The notes under the pieces are model-generated. The model was not told the origin of the DNA and searched no databases. It worked only from the letters and a program-made list of their open reading frames with translations. Source: Baffinella frigidus (lineage: Eukaryota; Cryptophyceae; Cryptomonadales; Baffinellaceae). Taken from it: 14,745 nucleotides of DNA. The translations under genes and the position numbers were made by a program. Position 1 is the first letter of the stretch, and the number at the start of each line of letters is the position of its first letter. Shown one piece after another: positions 13,629 through 14,745 of the stretch. The DNA lies in assembly GCA_026770585.1 (NCBI GenBank), contig MU646620.1:5933-20677 (forward strand), read 5' to 3'.

Positions 13629-13692
13629 GAATAGTCCGTTAGTGAATAGTGAATAATGGACTATTTCGTGAATAGTCCATACGTGAATAATT
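13629..13692. repeat. GTGAATAGTCC repeats
   Basis: GTGAATAGTCC-like words occur four or five times between 13627 and 13690 (GTGAATAGTCCGTTAGTGAA, TAGTGAATAATGGACTATTT), with one complementary TGGACTATT that folds onto the others. Confidence 0.6.
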
Positions 13693-13779
13693 CGTAGGAC
13701 CCTACGGTAGGCCATGCCGTAGGGAGATAGGGTTGTTCCTACGGTAGGCCACACCGTAGGAACATAGGCTGGTCCTACG
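13693..13779. other. Two CCTACGGTAGGCC hairpins inside an outer stem
   Basis: CGTAGGACC (13693-13701) can pair with GGTCCTACG (13771-13779). Between them lie CCTACGGTAGGCCATGCCG then TAGG and TTCCTACGGTAGGCCACACC then GTAGGAA, each a hairpin. The predicted fold is a three-way junction. The CTACGGTAG motif is also the core of family A. Confidence 0.6.
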
Positions 13780-13795
13780 TGCGGTGTTTCAGGTG

Positions 13796-14009
13796 ACCTT
13801 TCTGCGCACGACTCGTGCGACTCGTGTCCTCCACGGCGGTCCCTCCGGTGCGCGCTACCCACACCGCGGGCCCCGAAGGAATGTCCTCCACGGCGGTCCC
13901 TCCGGTGCGCGCTATTGTACTTTCCCCTCCGGTGTCCTCCACGGCGGTCCCTCCGGTGTCCTCCACGGCGGTCCCTCCGGTGTCCTCCACGGCGGTCCCT
14001 CCGGTGCGC
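13796..14009 (+). repeat. Exon F-derived coding-like minisatellite (24-bp unit)
   Basis: GTGTTTCAG is followed by a third copy of the exon F tail (GACCTTTCTGCGCACGACTC then GTGTCC). The unit TCCTCCACGGCGGTCCCTCC then GGTG occurs five times (from about 13827), some extended by CGCGCTATTGTACTTT. In one frame it reads VLHGGPSG, matching exon F's VLYGGPSG; in another SSTAVPPV. All frames stay open because 24 is a multiple of three; it need not be translated. Confidence 0.78.
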
Positions 14010-14254
14010 GCTATTGTACTTTTCGGGTAAGCGCGGATTTTGGGTCGGGGTCGGGGAGTCGGGAAAAATCGAAAATATCGAAAAAGGGCTTTAGCATTTG
14101 TACATATTATGGGTGGGGGGTGCATCTTGTCATCATATCAATGCATAAGATAGCATAAAACTTTAGATGGACGCACCAATTATCGAGATTTTCATTTCCC
14201 GACACCCCGACCCGACCTCGAGAAAATCCGCGCTGACCCGAAAAGTACAATAGC
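14010..14254. mobile_element. Foldback with GCTATTGTACTTTTCGGGT termini (245 bp)
   Basis: Left GCTATTGTACTTTTCGGGTA then AGCGCGGATTTT, with GGTCGGGGTCGGGGAGTCGG then GAAAAATCG further in; the right end is the complement with few changes. The interior has GGGTGGGGGGTGCATCTTG and GCATAAGATAGCATAAAAC, the latter similar to AAGATAGCAT words in the 7933-8078 element. Its left end overlaps the last minisatellite unit. Confidence 0.82.
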
Positions 14255-14506
14255 TCTGCCTCACTCGGGGTGGCTGACTATCCTCAACTTGACATGCTGG
14301 GTGTGTGGTACTAATCCGTCAACTTTGGAGCGGAAAAGAGCCCGGTGTCGCCGTCTGGTGCGCTCTGTCTATCCCGTCCTCACTTAATCTGGGTTCCTTG
14401 TTGAATACGTTTAGATTCGGTTTGTACTGGAGCGTTTGTACGGAGTCCTCCTCTAAATGTATTTAATGAGGAGCCCAGATTGACTGGGGCAGAGCTAGGA
14501 GGTTGG
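14251..14506. mobile_element. Composite inverted repeat with TAGCTCTGCC ends
   Basis: TAGCTCTGCCTCACTCGGGG at the left and the complement of the right end (CCTCCTAGCTCTGCCCCAGT) give outer ends. A stronger inner foldback runs 14380-14488: TCACTTAATCTGGGTTCCTT then GTTGAATACGTTTAGA pairs with TCTAAATGTATTTAATGAGG then AGCCCAGATTGACTGGG. The right half (14395-14506) is the inverted, uninterrupted partner of 11737-11992. Confidence 0.68.
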
Positions 14507-14521
14507 CAGGGCGAGGCTTTT

Positions 14522-14583
14522 TGCATGTATGTATGTATGTATGTATGTATGTATGTATGTATGTATGTATGTATGTATGTATG
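14522..14583. repeat. (TGTA)n microsatellite
   Basis: About 15 perfect TGTA units. The minus-strand frame through it gives only a Tyr/Ile/His/Thr-repeat peptide. Confidence 0.95.

Positions 14584-14745
<162 letters not shown>

Noticed and set aside
13775-14158. Repeat proteins on both strands of the 24-bp minisatellite
   Set aside because: Units of 24 bp keep all six frames open, so frame length is no evidence; the plus-strand VLHGGPSG frame only reflects descent from exon F.

Overview
This is nuclear DNA of a eukaryote, most likely a unicellular alga or other protist. Support comes from in-frame exons separated by GT...AG introns, long degenerate tracts of the plant/algal-type telomeric heptamer TTTAGGG/CCCTAAA, no operon-like packing, and dense short non-coding inverted-repeat elements. 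I cannot name the species. No RNA gene, CRISPR array or transposase gene was found.

One gene is recognisable. Six short plus-strand pieces (2822-2902, 2988-3095, 6722-6811, 7827-7910, 11113-11160 and 13475 onward) join in one reading frame without gaps. Together they follow the middle of the TFIIH core subunit p62/Tfb1 (GTF2H1): the two BSD domains and the segment after them. Exons A to E total 411 nt (137 codons). All are multiples of three and all junctions are phase 0. The usual N-terminal PH domain and the C-terminal half are not seen. The family call comes from remembered family patterns, not from a search.

The rest of the ~11 kb gene region is intron, with two kinds of filler. First are foldback elements of about 90-250 bp. 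One family has four copies of exactly 166 bp, each with a perfect 4-bp target duplication. A second family has five copies with a conserved core but copy-specific paired arms; four of these have perfect 4-bp duplications. A third has CCACACGAGG termini, and there are several singletons. Second are decayed copies of the gene's own exons C, D, E and F near the intact exons, often next to telomere-like heptamers or inside minisatellites.

Layout: 1-2400 has a possible minus-strand exon at the left edge, hairpins and no recognised gene. 2400-3100 holds the first two exons. 3100-6720 is intron 2 (foldbacks, one telomere-like tract, a GCTGAT-rich repeat, two exon C relics). 6722-7910 holds exons C and D. 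7911-11112 is intron 4 (exon D and E relics, telomere-like tracts, an acceptor-bearing minisatellite). 11161-13474 is intron 5 (densest foldback cluster). 13475-14745 holds exon F, a minisatellite derived from it, two more foldbacks, and TGTA and TA microsatellites running to the window edge.
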